A DNA stretch of 64,000 bases, from contig JAAVVG010000008.1 of NCBI GenBank assembly GCA_012976225.1, positions 620,001-684,000 on the forward strand, given 5' to 3'. Positions 11,111 to 23,596 of the stretch are shown here, piece by piece (the stretch's first letter is position 1; each line of letters opens with the position of its first letter). The notes beneath the pieces are model-generated. The model saw only the letters and a list, made by a program, of their open reading frames with translations, was not told where the DNA came from and searched no databases. Source of the DNA: Golubevia sp. BC0850 (taxonomy: Eukaryota; Basidiomycota; Exobasidiomycetes; Golubeviales; Golubeviaceae). Position numbers and translations under genes: made by a program.

Positions 11111-12326
11111 TCATGGGCCTGAAGCTTCGATCCTCGTAGTAGGGACTCTTTCAGCAGGTATGAGTGCTACAGCAACCCTTCGACCTTCTTCTGAAAGCAT
11201 GTTGAAAGCTGAGCAAGCGTTCCTCTGCGGAAGAAAGGATAGAGGATTGAGAAGTTGATTTCCAGAATCAGTTCACACTCTGAGCTGGAAACTCTTCTTC
11301 CTAGTTACTCGGAAGTAGTAGATCAGATGATGTTGCGAAAGCTTCGACTCACTGAATCTTGAACATCGACTTGAATTCCTAGAGAGTTGAGGTAATTCTT
11401 GACTTTGGCTGGAGGTGGGAGGACAGTTTGACCTGTTCCAAAGATAAGGATTTCTGAAGAACAGCGGAGTGGAGGATAGAAAGAAAAAGAAAAAGAATTA
11501 AATATGGACAAAGAACCAAGCAGTTCAGAGTCAAAATAAGTGGAGACTCTAGGCGAATACTCTGAGAAGATTAAGTCATCTTGTCTGCTAAAGGCGATAG
11601 AAAGCAAACCTTCCTTCGAGCGGATCTTTAGACAGTCTGACACTTTTCTTCCAGTCTCGAGTCTCATCGTCTAAGCTTCCATTCAGCGCTCTCTAGCTAG
11701 AAACTCACCTGGCTTCGGAGTGGAGATACTCAACAAAGACCAAACCTCATCCTTCCATTCCTCCCAACCCCTCCCGCCTGGAGTAGCCGTGTTCCTGTCC
11801 AAATGAGGAGGATCCCATAGAAAGACACCACCATTGAGAAAGATGCAAGGTTGAGAGATGACTAATCCATCTGTGAGAGTGAATGAAGTTGGAGACATTG
11901 ATTTGACTTCGACAGCTTGAGGAAGACCTCCTTCTAAGAGATTGAAAAAGTCGCTGGTGGAGAGGATAGACAGTTGAGAATCATCAGTCTAATCAGAGAG
12001 GAACAGAGATAGAGATAGAGATAGAAGACTCACTCATAGACAGTAGGATGAGAACCATCATTTGGAATTCCACCTGTCGAAGCATCTCTCTGAGCATTCG
12101 AGCTGGTTGTCGTGCTGAAACTTCTAAGCTTCCATACCGATTTATTGGTATTCCATTTGCTGTTTGGGTGCCTCCGAGACAGCAAACTCCTGTTGGCGAT
12201 TGGGGAAATGGATGGCTGACTTGAGAATTGACCAGTTGGAAGAATCGAGTTGCATCTCTGCTGGACCTTTCGGATTAGAGTGGCATTGACGGGAAATCTG
12301 ATTCTGTTTCTGAGAATGGAGATCAT
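11111..12326 (-). CDS. Mitochondrial complex I assembly factor, NDUFAF3/DUF498 type
   Basis: Four exons (12034-12326, 11709-11953, 11353-11453, 11111-11224) encode 250 residues. The start MISILRNRIRFPVN is a basic, amphipathic mitochondrial presequence. The DUF498/Mth938-like core is clear: FFNLLEGG, GLVISQPCIFLNGGVFLWD, EILIFGTGQTVLPPPAKV, LGIQVDVQDSRNACSAFN and NMLSEEGRRVAVALIPA. The EILIFGTG, DVQDS and RNACSAFN segments are joined correctly only by the splices proposed. NDUFAF3 proteins act in early assembly of the NADH:ubiquinone oxidoreductase peripheral arm, in the mitochondrial matrix or inner membrane. The start codon is 202 bp from that of glutaryl-CoA dehydrogenase, also mitochondrial, so shared control is plausible. 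First-intron acceptor (11954) is the least certain junction. Confidence 0.88.
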
Positions 12327-12528
12327 CTTCAAGGTTTCGAGTGAATTGGAGATGTAATTGTGATTGTAGTGATCGGATTTAATTCCGAGGAGGAGTTGGA
12401 GAAGAGTCAACTTGAAATTCTCATGGCAATTAAAACAACCTTCCTTCCCGACGACCTACACTCTTTTCTTCCTCTTCTTCTTTTACCTTTGACCTTTCAC
12501 CTCTAACTGTCTTCCACTAGCTATAGCA

Positions 12529-14381
12529 ATGTCTCTAAGATCTGCTTTACCTTCACTCAAGAACTTGAGTCGTTCTGCGATTCCCTCAAGCAGTAGACTT
12601 GCACCTCGCATCTCTTCAAGAGGTTTGGCCACTGCGAACGTTGGTCCAGATGCTGATTACAATATGACTGGTTAGTATTCATTTGACAGGAGAAATTCAT
12701 CCGAGCCAAGCTAGATGACCTGGAAATGGGCAGGTAAAGATGGCAGCTGTAAAAGTGTGGGGATCACCCGACCTCTGTTTAGATCTCGCTGTGGAAGCTT
12801 CCTCTCGAGAGATAGAAGAATTGCTTTCAAGAACTTCCAAATCTATCTTGGAAATGCCCACGAGTATGAGCAGAGAAAGGCGAGGCTTTTTCATCCCCAT
12901 TTCTAACTCTGACTAATGCCCTCACCTCCCTCTTCTGATGCTTGACAGAGTTCGCCAAATTCAACTGGGAGGACCCAATGAAAGCAGAAGATTTACTCTC
13001 TGATGAAGAGAAGGCTATCCAGGACACTGCTCGCCAATTCTCTCAGGAAGTTCTACTACCAAAAGTCACCGAGATGTACAGAAATGAGAGTGAGTACAGA
13101 CCTCTGAGTTCCTATCTCTTTGCCTCTTTTCTAAACATGCTGATCATGAATATTCCTCCTTCCATCTCTCAGCTTGGGATCCGACCATTCTTCCAGCCCT
13201 AGGTGAAGCTGGACTTCTAGGACCTACCATCGATGGATATGGATGTGCCGGAGTGAACAACGTCTCTTATGGTCTTGTTTGTAGAGAATTAGAGAAAGTA
13301 GACTCTGGATACAGATCCATGATGTCAGTCCAATCCTCTCTGTGTATGGGAGCCATCAATCAATTCGGAACTGAAGCTCAAAAGGAGAAATTCCTACCAG
13401 GAATGGCAAAAGGAGAAATTCTAGGATGTTTCGGTTTAACAGAGCCAAATCATGGATCCGATCCTTCAGGAATGGAAACTGTTGCAGAAGATACAGGAGA
13501 CAATGAGATTACATTAAATGGAAGTAAGACTTGGATTTCAACTTCTCCTTATGCTGACGTAGCAGTAGTTTGGGCAAGATGTAAATGGGATAACAAAGTC
13601 AGAGGTTTCTTGGTTGAAAAAGGAACTAAAGGATTTTCTTGTCCTCCAATTAAGAACAAATTGATGTTACGAGCTTCAGTTACTGGTTCTATCTTTTTGG
13701 AAGATGTTAAGGTTAAAAGAGATGATTCTTTAATGCCTAGATCTAAACCTGGTTTGGGAGCTCCCTTCGAATGTCTTAATTCTGCTAGATTCGGTATCAC
13801 TTGGGGTGCTATTGGTGCTTTGGAATCTTGTATTGCTGAAACTAGACAATACTCTTTGGATAGGAAACAGTTCAACAAACCTCTGGCTGGATTTCAATTG
13901 GTTCAAAAGAAGATTGCCGATGCTGCTACTGAAGCTAGTTTAGGTCTCTTAGCTAGTATTCAATTGGGTAGAGCTAAGGATGCTAAACAGTGGACCCCAG
14001 AAATGGTCAGTTTGGTGAAGAGAAATAACTGTGGAAAGGCTTTGCAACACTCTAGAATTCTGGTGAGTTGATGACTTCTTTCTTGTTAAGCTCTCGTCGA
14101 AGATACAATCTAAAACAGCGTCTTCTCTTATCCCCAGCTCGAGGTCTTCGGAGGAAACGCAGCTTCTGACGAGTACCATGTCGGAAGACACGCAGCTAAC
14201 TTGCACGTCGTCAACACTTATGAAGGAACTTATGATATCCATGGTCTTAGTGAGTATAAAATCTATCACAATTTTCACGCTTTAGATCTCTCGATTCTGA
14301 CTACTGCTCCTTGCCCCCTCTCCTTCTCGCGATCTCTTAGTTCTCGGAAAGGGTCTCACAGGAGAGCAAGCTTTCTTCTAA
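12529..14381 (+). CDS. Glutaryl-CoA dehydrogenase, mitochondrial
   Basis: Five exons (12529-12670, 12949-13089, 13173-14062, 14138-14249, 14341-14381) encode 441 residues. The enzyme oxidises and decarboxylates glutaryl-CoA to crotonyl-CoA in lysine and tryptophan breakdown, passing electrons to ETF. The N-terminus ([16 protein letters not shown], ending RGLATANVG) is a mitochondrial presequence. Diagnostic blocks: [15 protein letters not shown] and [17 protein letters not shown] (FAD and acyl-CoA binding), [14 protein letters not shown], and [17 protein letters not shown], in which the Glu of YEGT is the catalytic base of the family (human Glu370). Length equals that of the family. The short last exon encodes only [10 protein letters not shown]. 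The first donor is GTTAGT, weaker than its neighbours. Confidence 0.95.
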
Positions 14382-15277
14382 GCAACCTCATTCCTTCATC
14401 TCATCTGGTCATCAATTCACACAAATTGAATTGACTAGTCCCTTTTAATTCATTCTCCTGACTCTTACCTTTCTCGCCACCTTCTTCCTGATTCTAAACA
14501 CTTGATTCTGCTCTTTCTCCCCCCTGTTCTCATCGGGTCTCCCCTCTATGTAATCGCACACATACAACTTCAAAAGGGAATACGTTTCATAAATTCTTTG
14601 CTCGACTGTGACTTTCACGCTTGGCGGCTGGCGGCAGGCAGGTGGAAAGCAGGAGCAGAGAAGATCACAACTGTCGGACAAAAAGTTGGCCGCCTCTCTC
14701 ATCCGCGAACCGATGGGGGATCTCTTGGCTTCTGCAGAACCATGTGAGAATTGAGATCGACACTTTCCACGTTGGAGGGAGCGAGGCAGACGAAGGGCAA
14801 GGCAAAGGCGTCGCATGAAATTGGGCGTCAGTCTCTTCACCTCCGCTATGCTCCCTTGCACATGGTCGGCCAGCCGACCCAACAGACCCAATTCCCAACA
14901 GTTTCTCTTACAATTTGCTTCAGCCCTCAGGAACAGGGATGAAGACTTCCGCAAAGGAGTCAGGACGGACGCCTTCAGTCTTTAATAAGAGATCCCTCCC
15001 TTCCTTCAAAAAAGAATTTCCCTCCTCTCCTTCTCTCTCCCTCCGACTCTTCAATCCAGAAAACTCTTCAATCCGGAACCATCCAGGTCCATCGAGTTCT
15101 TATTCGGTCCCTCGATCTCATCTCGATCGTACCTTGACTCAGTACTCAAAAGGCTTCAAAATAAGACTCATCTCCTCTGCAAAATAGGATCCACTTCCTC
15201 GTCCTTCTCTCTTTCCTCATTTACGTTACTTCGAGCAGGCTCTCAATCAGTTTGCATACCTTGCACCTCCATAGGCA
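14382..15277. other. Intergenic region, no gene supported
   Basis: About 900 bp between the dehydrogenase stop and the next start. A GC-richer patch (about 14610-14830) contains short GGCGG/GGCAGG repeats. C/T-rich sequence at 14990-15050 and 15180-15240 looks like the leader of the next gene. Open frames on both strands here have no recognisable content. Confidence 0.4.
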
Positions 15278-17366
15278 ATGCGCTCTCCCACGAATTTACC
15301 TCCAGTCAGGGTACCAAATCCGATGATCAGAGGTCTATCTGTAGATTCGGATGGCTCTGACTGCAATGAGATGAGCAGAGAGTATTTGAGAGACTTTGAA
15401 GAGGTCCCATCGAAGGCAGCTCGTCTTCTAGGCATAGGATCATGTGAGTAAGAAATCGAGTCAACAGAGTGCGACCGCCAGGGAACTGCCGAGGGTTGAT
15501 GTGGATATGAATGAGCTCTGCTCGTCTTTTCAAATCTTTGAAGATATCTTCTCGTATGTAATCTGATAGTTCCATCCTTCGCTGTTCTTTGATTTGCTCT
15601 CCACAGCTTCGCCGTCCTCACCCAGGTCACCGAGCAGATCCACCAGGCCAGCTACAAACGATCAAGAAGGACTCCCATTCCTCACGACTTCCTCCTTCGC
15701 TCAGGACAAAGACTACAGAGCTATCTATAGATCAACTTCTGGAGGTCAGACTCCAGTTCAAGCAGGTCAGAATTCGCCCTCCCTCTCTTCGTCTAGAAGT
15801 ACGCCTCGATCTTTCTTCCGGAAATCAGAACGACCAGGATCTTCGTCATCTACTGGAGCATCCTTTTCAACTTCCCAATTGTCCCCGGAATCGGAAAGAA
15901 GCAGCATGGATTGGAAGACCTCTACGAGAACTCCATCCCTTTGCCCAAGCGGAACGAGTGGTAGTGAAAGCGGACACGAAAGAGAAGAGGGAAGTAGAAG
16001 GCCGTTAACTCTCGTTTCTCTAGCTTTGAGCAACTCTGGAGCTCTAGTACAAGAGAAAGAAGAAATGGAAAGGGCCTTCTCATCACCTCCAGACCGCCCT
16101 GCCTTCCTGGAGTTTCAGCAAGCCATCAGACCTAAGCTCTTCTCACGCTCTCGATCCTCAACCGTAGCTTCAACTTCCTCCTCTTGCGACACTGGACGCA
16201 AACAGGAGAAGAAAGTCAAAGTGATCTTCAATGAAGGGATCTTTCACTCTCGAAGTCGATCCACCTCCATCTCTTCTACCCGTCATCAACAGCACGTCGT
16301 CAAACCAGAGGAAATCTCGCAGAAACCGAGTAGCATAGTCGCAAGTTACCTCCAGGACACCGACTTCACCCTTCCGCCACTGTCCGCTCCTCCAACTTTT
16401 GAAGAGCACAAGATCGGAACTTCGACTAATATGGAGGACGAGCAGGAGGAGATGGTACCCTACGACGAACCGACGACAAGCGCAGGCCGTCTCAGGAGAT
16501 CCTTCATCGGAAAAGTTCCCAGAAATACTGCTGGCGATACTATGCTGGGGAAGGAGGATCTTAGAACAAGCATGGCAGAAGATCGATATCCTCGTCACTC
16601 TCACTCTTCTTTGAACTCATCTAGAGGCTGTGAAGTAGGAAGAAGCAGCTTGGAAGAGATCTCCAGATCGAGCAGGCCTGGATTTGACAGAAGAAGCAGC
16701 GACTCTACTGGATCAAGTTTTGAACCTCCTTCGCAAGCCAGAAGAAGCAGAAGACCCAAGACCGCAAAAGGACTCATAGAGAACACTTCTTCTTCAAATC
16801 ATCGTCCGACCTGGAGAGGGGAAGGGGAATCGGCTTCTGCAGATCTTTACAGCTCAAGGGCAACTGGAAGCAGTCAACCAAAAGAGCAAATCTCCACCTC
16901 AACAGCAACTCCCAGCCCACTCAACCGACCCTTCTTCATCCGCAGAGGAACCACAACCATCCCTGACTCCGCTTCCAGAGCTCCCAAGCCCCCTCACAAA
17001 TCAAATCAACGTCCAAAGACGTCCAGTGGAGAACTGTCGACCAACTTTCGAGAAGGCTCCTCTAGATTCACTTCAATCACGAGAGACCTCCAAGGTCTCT
17101 CGCTCAGAGAACGCTCCGGATCGGAAACGAGTTGGGGTTACATGTCGACAGCCGGCGGTGGCGATTCCCACTTCTCTGTGAACGAGGCTTCGGAGGCGCC
17201 CTTCTTCAACAAAGGTCCTTTTTCCACCCATCTTCATGAGCACGAAGACTTTCCAGGACAAGAAATCGAGGAAGCTCGTGGAACAGTGGTGGAAAAGACG
17301 GAGGGGAGGAGAAGCTCAGGGTTCAATCGACTCAAACTGAAGGGAAGTTTCTCGAAGTTCTTCTAA
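15278..17366 (+). CDS. Uncharacterised Ser/Arg-rich disordered protein
   Basis: Two exons, 15278-15443 and 15607-17366, give 641 residues. The short first exon (start MRSPTNLPPVRVPNP) was found by hand. Its GTGAGT donor and the CCACAG acceptor join in phase, and it supplies the ATG that the long second exon lacks. The protein is rich in Ser, Arg, Thr and Pro, with many RSxS-like and SP motifs and no globular domain or membrane segment that I recognise. The last 20 residues, basic with FNRLKLKGSFSKFF, look like an amphipathic tail and could be a docking or membrane-contact peptide. Composition suggests a phosphoregulated scaffold, but that is inference only. It is convergent with the RhoGAP gene. 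Confidence 0.75.
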
Positions 17367-17892
17367 TTTCCGTTTTATTTCCTGTTCCCTAAATGAAAAA
17401 GAATAACTCTAGTCGTGCTGCTCTCACATTTCATTGATCTCTTGTAGCAAATAGTGTATCCTTTCAACACGACATCCAAGCAAAAACGATCGTTTGTGCG
17501 ATTCACCCCAAACAACTAAATCAGACTGAGAGACTGTTGCAGAACGCAATGCATTGGTAAGAAACAAGACATAGAAATAGAAACAGCTTAAAAGGAGGAA
17601 AGGGAGAAGAAAGAGAAAAGACAGACTTTTGGGTTTAGAAAGATGAATATAGGTAACACAAGAGAGGAACGGCGGGCAATTTGAAAGGTATTATTTTCTG
17701 CTACATTATTAAGGCTGAGACTAGTTGTGTTGTATGGTTCGAATTCGTTTCCAGTCCGCATTTGAGCGAGAAATTTGCTAGAAGTTTGTTCGTCGCTGGC
17801 GGAAAATGTGTCTTTTACGAAGAGCGTGTATAGTTCGTTAAGATGAAGTGAAGAAGAAGAAGTGGTGGTTGGTCTAGAAAGGTTGAATTAAG
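17367..17892. other. Convergent 3' UTR region
   Basis: About 525 bp between two converging stop codons. A/T-rich, with no open frame of interest. It should hold both polyadenylation regions. Confidence 0.4.
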
Positions 17893-20800
17893 CTACTTGG
17901 GAAACGTTGCAGTTGTAGGAGAACTTGAAGGGGTACTGTCGGGCAGGTTGTGATTCCGGATGGCGGGCGACCTTGAGGAAGGTTGAGGAGCAGGCCTGAG
18001 ATTCCTTCCTCCAGGACTGATGGGTGGGGTTTGAGCGAATCGTTGAGGTGTAAGACTGCCATCCTGGGAGAATGAGTGAGCCATAGCAGAGCCCTCAGGT
18101 GGTCCAAGACTCCTGTCTTGTCCTCGAGGATATTCGTGACCGCTTAGGCTATGAGGAAATCCTTGACTTTCGTGGTGATCTTCCTCATTCAAAGAAGCCC
18201 CAAAGTCAGCTCCTTCGTCCACTGAGCCCTCTAGATCTCTTCGATGATGTTGTGCTCTGATGTCCTCGTTGAAGCCCTCGTGTCTCCCAGAGGTTGGTTC
18301 CTCGTACTCTTCTTCCTGAGCTCCAGAGTTCTCGGTGATGGTTCCGCTGAGTCTTCTTCCTTGAAGACCTAGGAGCTTGTCGGCTTCGCTCTCGTTGTAC
18401 TGAAGAGAGTTCCTGTTGTTTCTCTCTTGACCTTGACCGAACGAGATCGGAGCACTTCCCTCGGCAGCTCCTCCGTCGTGGAGATTGTTCCCGACCATCC
18501 AACTGGATCTGTTGGCATTGCGACCTCCTGATCGTGAGCTCAAAGGCGGAGAGAGGACGGAGGCTTGATCGTCTTGAGAGCGAGAGGAGGCTCCGAGTTC
18601 ATCTTCGTCAGGAGGCAAGATGTCTTCCTCGATTTGTTTTGGAGCTGGTCCACCGGCGGCATCGGTGTAGAAGACCCAGTCAAACTCAGTAAGAAAGAGA
18701 GCGAAGACACCTGCAGAAAAGAGAGGTTGAAAGGGAAGAAGGTGAGCTTATATTTAATAGATACGAGAAAAATTCTATTCTATTTAGGTAGTTTGATATC
18801 AGGGTAGCTCCTTGGTGATGGAAAGCTGACGAGAAAAGTTCTGTCGAACTCACCTGCTGGAATAGCCAGAGTAGGGCTGAATACGATTCCAACATTTCGC
18901 ATCGTCATCTTGTTCTCGTCAGAGTTCTTGATGATCTTGATCAGATGACTACAAAGCATTCTGAGGAGAGAGTAATTGGCTAGAGGGAGCATGCAAGCAA
19001 GCTGACCTAGCTCGTTGACACGTTCTCTGCGGTCGACGATGTCTGTTATCGATAGAACGTTGGAATGAGGTCAGTTTGTCAGAAAGAATGAAGAATGAAG
19101 GCAGCAGAGCTCGAAACCAGACTTACCGTTGACGCGCATGAAGTCGAGATGAAGCTCTCTCGTCAAGACGCTGGTAGGAAGTTCTCGAAGGAAAGTCTTG
19201 AGAAGACCAGCGATAGCGTGAGGATCGTATTCATGTTCAGCGGCTAGTAGGTCTACGTCTCCTTCGTTGTTGAATCTATCTTTAAGTCCCTTGATGACAG
19301 CAGTTGACCCGCTGAGACGATAAATTCCTTCCTCCTTGGCAGCTTCCTTCTTTTCCAGGTACTCGATGCATCTGAAGACGACTGAAGGAAGTTCAAGACC
19401 CTCAGCTATGCTAGAGATGGCTATGCTCTCAGCCAAAGGAACTCCGAAGACTGGTCTGGGTTCGTGACGAGCTGCAGCCTTGTCATTTCCTCTGAAGCCT
19501 CTGAACGCCCAGAAACCTTTCTTGTCGGGAACATCCTTCTTCCCAGAAGCGGTGCCACTTCCATTACTGGCTCCGCTAGAGTTCGAAGGATCTGGAGCTG
19601 GCTCTGAGTCTTTGGCTCCGAACTTGTAGCCTGTAGGGATGGGAGTGCCGTTCATAGGCGCACTGATTGGAGGTCTGACGCTAGCTCTGTTTCCTGAACT
19701 CGAAGTAGAAGATTGACCATCTGGAGTCGTCGGTCTTTCCCCCTGGCCCGCGCTCAGAGAAGGACGAGACTGGTCTTGAGAAATCTTCATGTTACCGAAT
19801 CGAGCTTGCGGAGGAGGAGATGAAGGACCTGGAGGAGGAATTCCCATTCCCAGTCCTCCATTATCGTTGTAGGCTTGTTGTTGATGTTGTTGCGACTGAT
19901 TTTGCTGCTGCTGTTGCTGCTGCTGGTGGAGTTGAGGCTGGTATTGAGGTTGCTGCTGCTGCTCGCTTCCAGCTAGGCTCGACGTCGGTTTGTGACTCCT
20001 GCCTGAGGAGTCCGGATCTTCTCGGGAAGAGGAGACGACGCTCTGACTTGAAGTGTCCTTGCTGTCTTTCCTCAAGCGTCTAGAAAGACTGTTGCTTCTC
20101 TTGGATCGACCTTGAGATTGATCAGCTCTTCCTCCAGCTTCCGTTCCACCAATAGAAGAGCTATGGCCTTGACTCTTCCTCTCTGCCTTGTCGATTTCTG
20201 CAACTGCTCTGACCAGAACGTCGACCCATTCATCTCTTTCGGCGTCACTCTGAGCACAGAGAACGTGTCGGACCGTTTGAGGATCTCCACTGACTCCAGA
20301 ACCGGTGGCAGAGCTACTTTGAGCAGCGCTAGTGACTGAACTGACTGAAGGAGTTGATGGTCCACCAGCGATCCTTTTCTCTAGAAGAAGGAAAGCATGT
20401 CGATAGGCATTCTCATCTGTCTCGACCACAGAACTCCTCTGTTGTCTTCCAAGTTGAGCTCCAGCGATGTTGACGCTTCCTAAGATGGCTCCATTCTTCG
20501 TGTCGTAGTAATCGAGTTTGGATCCTCGGAGGACGTACCATCGAGTGACCCAGCGACCCAAGTTCTGTCCCTTCTTGGTGAGGAAGCCTTCCTTCGACAG
20601 CGTTTTAGGATCCGAAAGCTTCTCAGGAAGAACGTCGGTACAGAGGAAAGTGCAGAGGTCGTCTTTGTCTGGAAGTTGAATGACGAGGAGATTGAAGAGG
20701 TAGGCTTCCAGAATGAGCTGAGAAAGAAGGGAAAGAGGGAAGAGTGAGTCGAAGAACGGGCAGTGGCACACACTCATCTTTTATCATCTATCGAAATCCT

Positions 20801-22858
20801 ATCCAAGATGCTCACCTTTCGCATGTCCACTTTGCTGGGGGCATTATCCCTGAACAGAGTCTTGTCTGGTAGCTGAGCAGTGTTGATCCTCTTCGTAGCA
20901 CTTCTTCCATGCTTCTGTCTAAGTCTGGCGTCCAAAGCTAGCACGTCTGAGTAGAGCTTATCGATGCTCCATTTCCTCTGAGGTTGATTGGTAGTTGGAG
21001 TGGCTGGAGTCGTGCTTGAGGAGGCTTCTGGTTCAGGAGCTGCAATGGCAGCAGCTAAAGAAGCCGGAGAAGAATAGACTTCAACGACGATGTGGAAAGA
21101 GACCACCTCTCTACCCCTTTCGTTGGACTTGAAAACACTCCTGACGACCTTCACCCTCGTACAAGAGAGCAGTTGAGAATCCAATCTTGGTGCATGCATC
21201 GATCTTGGAGTTCCATTCGGTGTCGTCGGCGTCTGATTTCCAAAGTTTGAACCTGCTCCGGAGATCTCTCTGTCCCTTCGTGGTGTTCCAGGAGTGGAGC
21301 TTGCACCAGCACCTGATCCAGATCGACTCCGATTGTGATTGTATTGATCGTGACCTTGAGGATGAGGAGGTTGGGAGAGTTGAAGCGGTCGACTTCGAGG
21401 AGAGAAGGCGGCTCCACTTGCACTAGAGTTAGGGGTATGTCTCAAACTTTGAGATTTGAGATTCTGACTTTGATCTTGATTAGACTGGTATCTTGTGCTC
21501 TCCATTGAAGCAGCACGAGCGTACGCTTGATTGTCATTAGGCTCGTTGGATGAGGACCCTCCGTAGCCATTGGTGGACCCAGTCAAAGCTTCTCCGTTCG
21601 TCATTGAAGGTCCCTCTGGTCCAGATGCACGAGGATCAGCGAAGCTAGTAGCTGTAGGAGTCAGACCTGATAGGTCTGAAGTAGATGTTCCAGCCACCGA
21701 CTCTGCATTTCCAGAGAGGACTCCGAGAGCAGCTGCTCCGACTCCTCTTGTCCCATCTGGATGACTGTAGCCTTCTAGATTGTCATCTCTAGGATCTCTT
21801 CCTTCCTCCTCGTCCACTTCGCTACCATCCACTGCCTCGAAGTCCTGACTTTGCATGCTGTCTCTCACCTCCTCTCTTCCATGAGACTCGTGATCATGGC
21901 CGCTCCTACTTCCGTCCCCTCCACCACCATGTCCACCTTGACTCATTGACTCCTGAGCTCTGGCTCTTGCAGCCGCTCGTTGCTGAATGATTGAGGATTG
22001 CTGAGCTGAAGCTGTAGAGACGGCGCTTGAGGGGGAGAGAGGAGGATCTGAAAGATGGGCGTCGGGAGCTCTTGCGAAGGAGTCGATGGCTAGAGGGGAC
22101 CTTGTACCTTGATTCCCGTAACCGAAACTAGAAGGAGGGGTAGAAGAGTGAGAGATTCCCATTCCGACTGGAGGTTGAGTTGAGCTGATTGCTGTGCCAC
22201 TGCTACCAGCCATCTGCATCGTGTCATTACTCGCGTCTTGACTACTTGAAGAGGGAGAAGACATGAGGATGGAAGTTGGGGTGCCATTTGGATTGAAGTT
22301 TGGAGTGACTGCAGCAGAAGAAGAAGAGTCTGAAGAGATGGATGGAGAGGTTCCTAATAGACTTGGACTGTCCGATTGACTACCAGCAGCTCCAGCTGCT
22401 CTCCTCCTGATCGGAACTTGAGGATTAACCAGGTTGTTACTTTGACCAGGTTGAGAAGATACAGTATTGAAGCTTGAAGTTGAAGGAGAACCTCTGCTTC
22501 CATGACCTAGACTGTTACTACTGATGCTGCTACTTGGATCCCCAGAACCCTGCTGTCTACCTTTGAGTAGATCGTTCTCCTTCCTTATCCTTCCCATTAA
22601 GTTCCATATCCTATGGTTCTCTCCATTCACCTTGTTAGCTTCCAAAGCCAACCGATTCCTGTCTGCTAGGACAGCGTCTAAAGCAGATGTGACATCACCT
22701 CCAGCTCTTGAGAGGGCGTCTGCTAGAGAGAGAGGTTTGTGAACTTGAAAGGAGGGACTGTTGTTCGGATTGTTATTGCTTCCAGGTCTATTTGAAGAAT
22801 GAGATTGATTGCTACTTGAATCTGCTGCGACTGTCGATGTAACAGCAGCAGCTGCCAT
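17893..22858 (-). CDS. PX-PH-RhoGAP protein, Bem3 type
   Basis: Four exons (20816-22858, 19127-20717, 18854-19042, 17893-18710) encode 1546 residues. Order: a short predicted coiled coil near residue 80 (LADRNRLALEANKVNGEN); a long Ser/Gln/Asn-rich disordered region; a PX domain, about 560-715, split by intron 1; a PH domain, about 724-850 (EGFLTKKGQNLGRWVTRWYV); a polyglutamine stretch about 924-964; and a RhoGAP domain, about 1100-1290, with the arginine finger in EGIYRLSGS and the NMTMRNVGIVFSPTL-like block. The C-terminal tail is acidic and disordered. This architecture is that of yeast Bem3, a Cdc42 GTPase-activating protein acting at polarised growth sites and binding phosphoinositides through PX and PH. 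Catalytic competence is supported by the intact finger. Confidence 0.92.
19871..19967 (-). repeat. CAG/CAA repeat coding for polyglutamine in the RhoGAP gene
   Basis: On the minus strand this is a run of mainly CAG and CAA codons, with a CTG-repeat core at about 19904-19924 on the plus strand. It encodes a Gln-rich linker between the PH and RhoGAP domains. Mixed CAG/CAA use limits slippage. Confidence 0.8.
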
Positions 22859-23596
22859 GATGGATGAGTTTGATTCTTCAGAGCTTGACGTCTAGGAGGA
22901 GCAAGAGGGGAGGAAGGAAATGGAGTAGGCGGGCGGCTATAGGGAAAAAATGCGGTTGATGGGAATCTAATAATGTGGATATCCAAAGGTCGAAATGAGG
23001 AGATAATTGGATACTTGACTGAGAAAGAGAGAAAGGAAAGGAGATCCGAATGATGTGGTGCGACTTGGGTTGAATCACTTTTCTGACGGTCCGTAAAGTG
23101 GAAATATATACAGAATATAGATCTCGTTCCCAAAGCAAAAACTTCCGAAGCTACTGTGACTTGTCTATCGTCTGGATTATCTAAAATGCAGAAATCGAAC
23201 GAGCTGGATCTCCTTTGCAACAGAGATCACTTTCACTTCTGGTGCAAGAGCAGTGCAAAGCTGCTAATCCCTCAAGGAGATCTAACGCATGACAAGAGAA
23301 CAAGACTTGATTGAATGGTGGGTGAGGTGATGAATGAGAGAGAGACTACAATAGACCAGAAAAAAGAAAGAGCAGAGCAGAGTGATGAGATCGATGAGAT
23401 GAGAGAGTGTATATTTACGAAGGGGTCGGGGAATTAGAGAGGCGTGGAACTGCAATTGTGTGGAGACTCCAGAGTGCTCTAGGATTTGATACGGAATGAT
23501 GAAGAATCGAAAGAGAAGAGCGTTGAAGAAATCTATATAGGAGCAGGGTTGAAGGTTCTGAGAGAAACTCCACCATTTCATTGAAGAGTCTTTTCT
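22859..23596. other. RhoGAP promoter and Rcf2-like 3' region
   Basis: About 740 bp upstream of the RhoGAP start and downstream of the Rcf2-like stop. It contains A/T-rich TATATA-like sequence (about 23102-23120 and 23531-23540) and no supported gene. Confidence 0.4.

Noticed and set aside
15247-15630. 127-codon minus-strand frame opposite the start of the disordered protein
   Set aside because: It begins at a non-ATG codon and overlaps a plus-strand exon with good ATG, donor and acceptor; I take it as a shadow.
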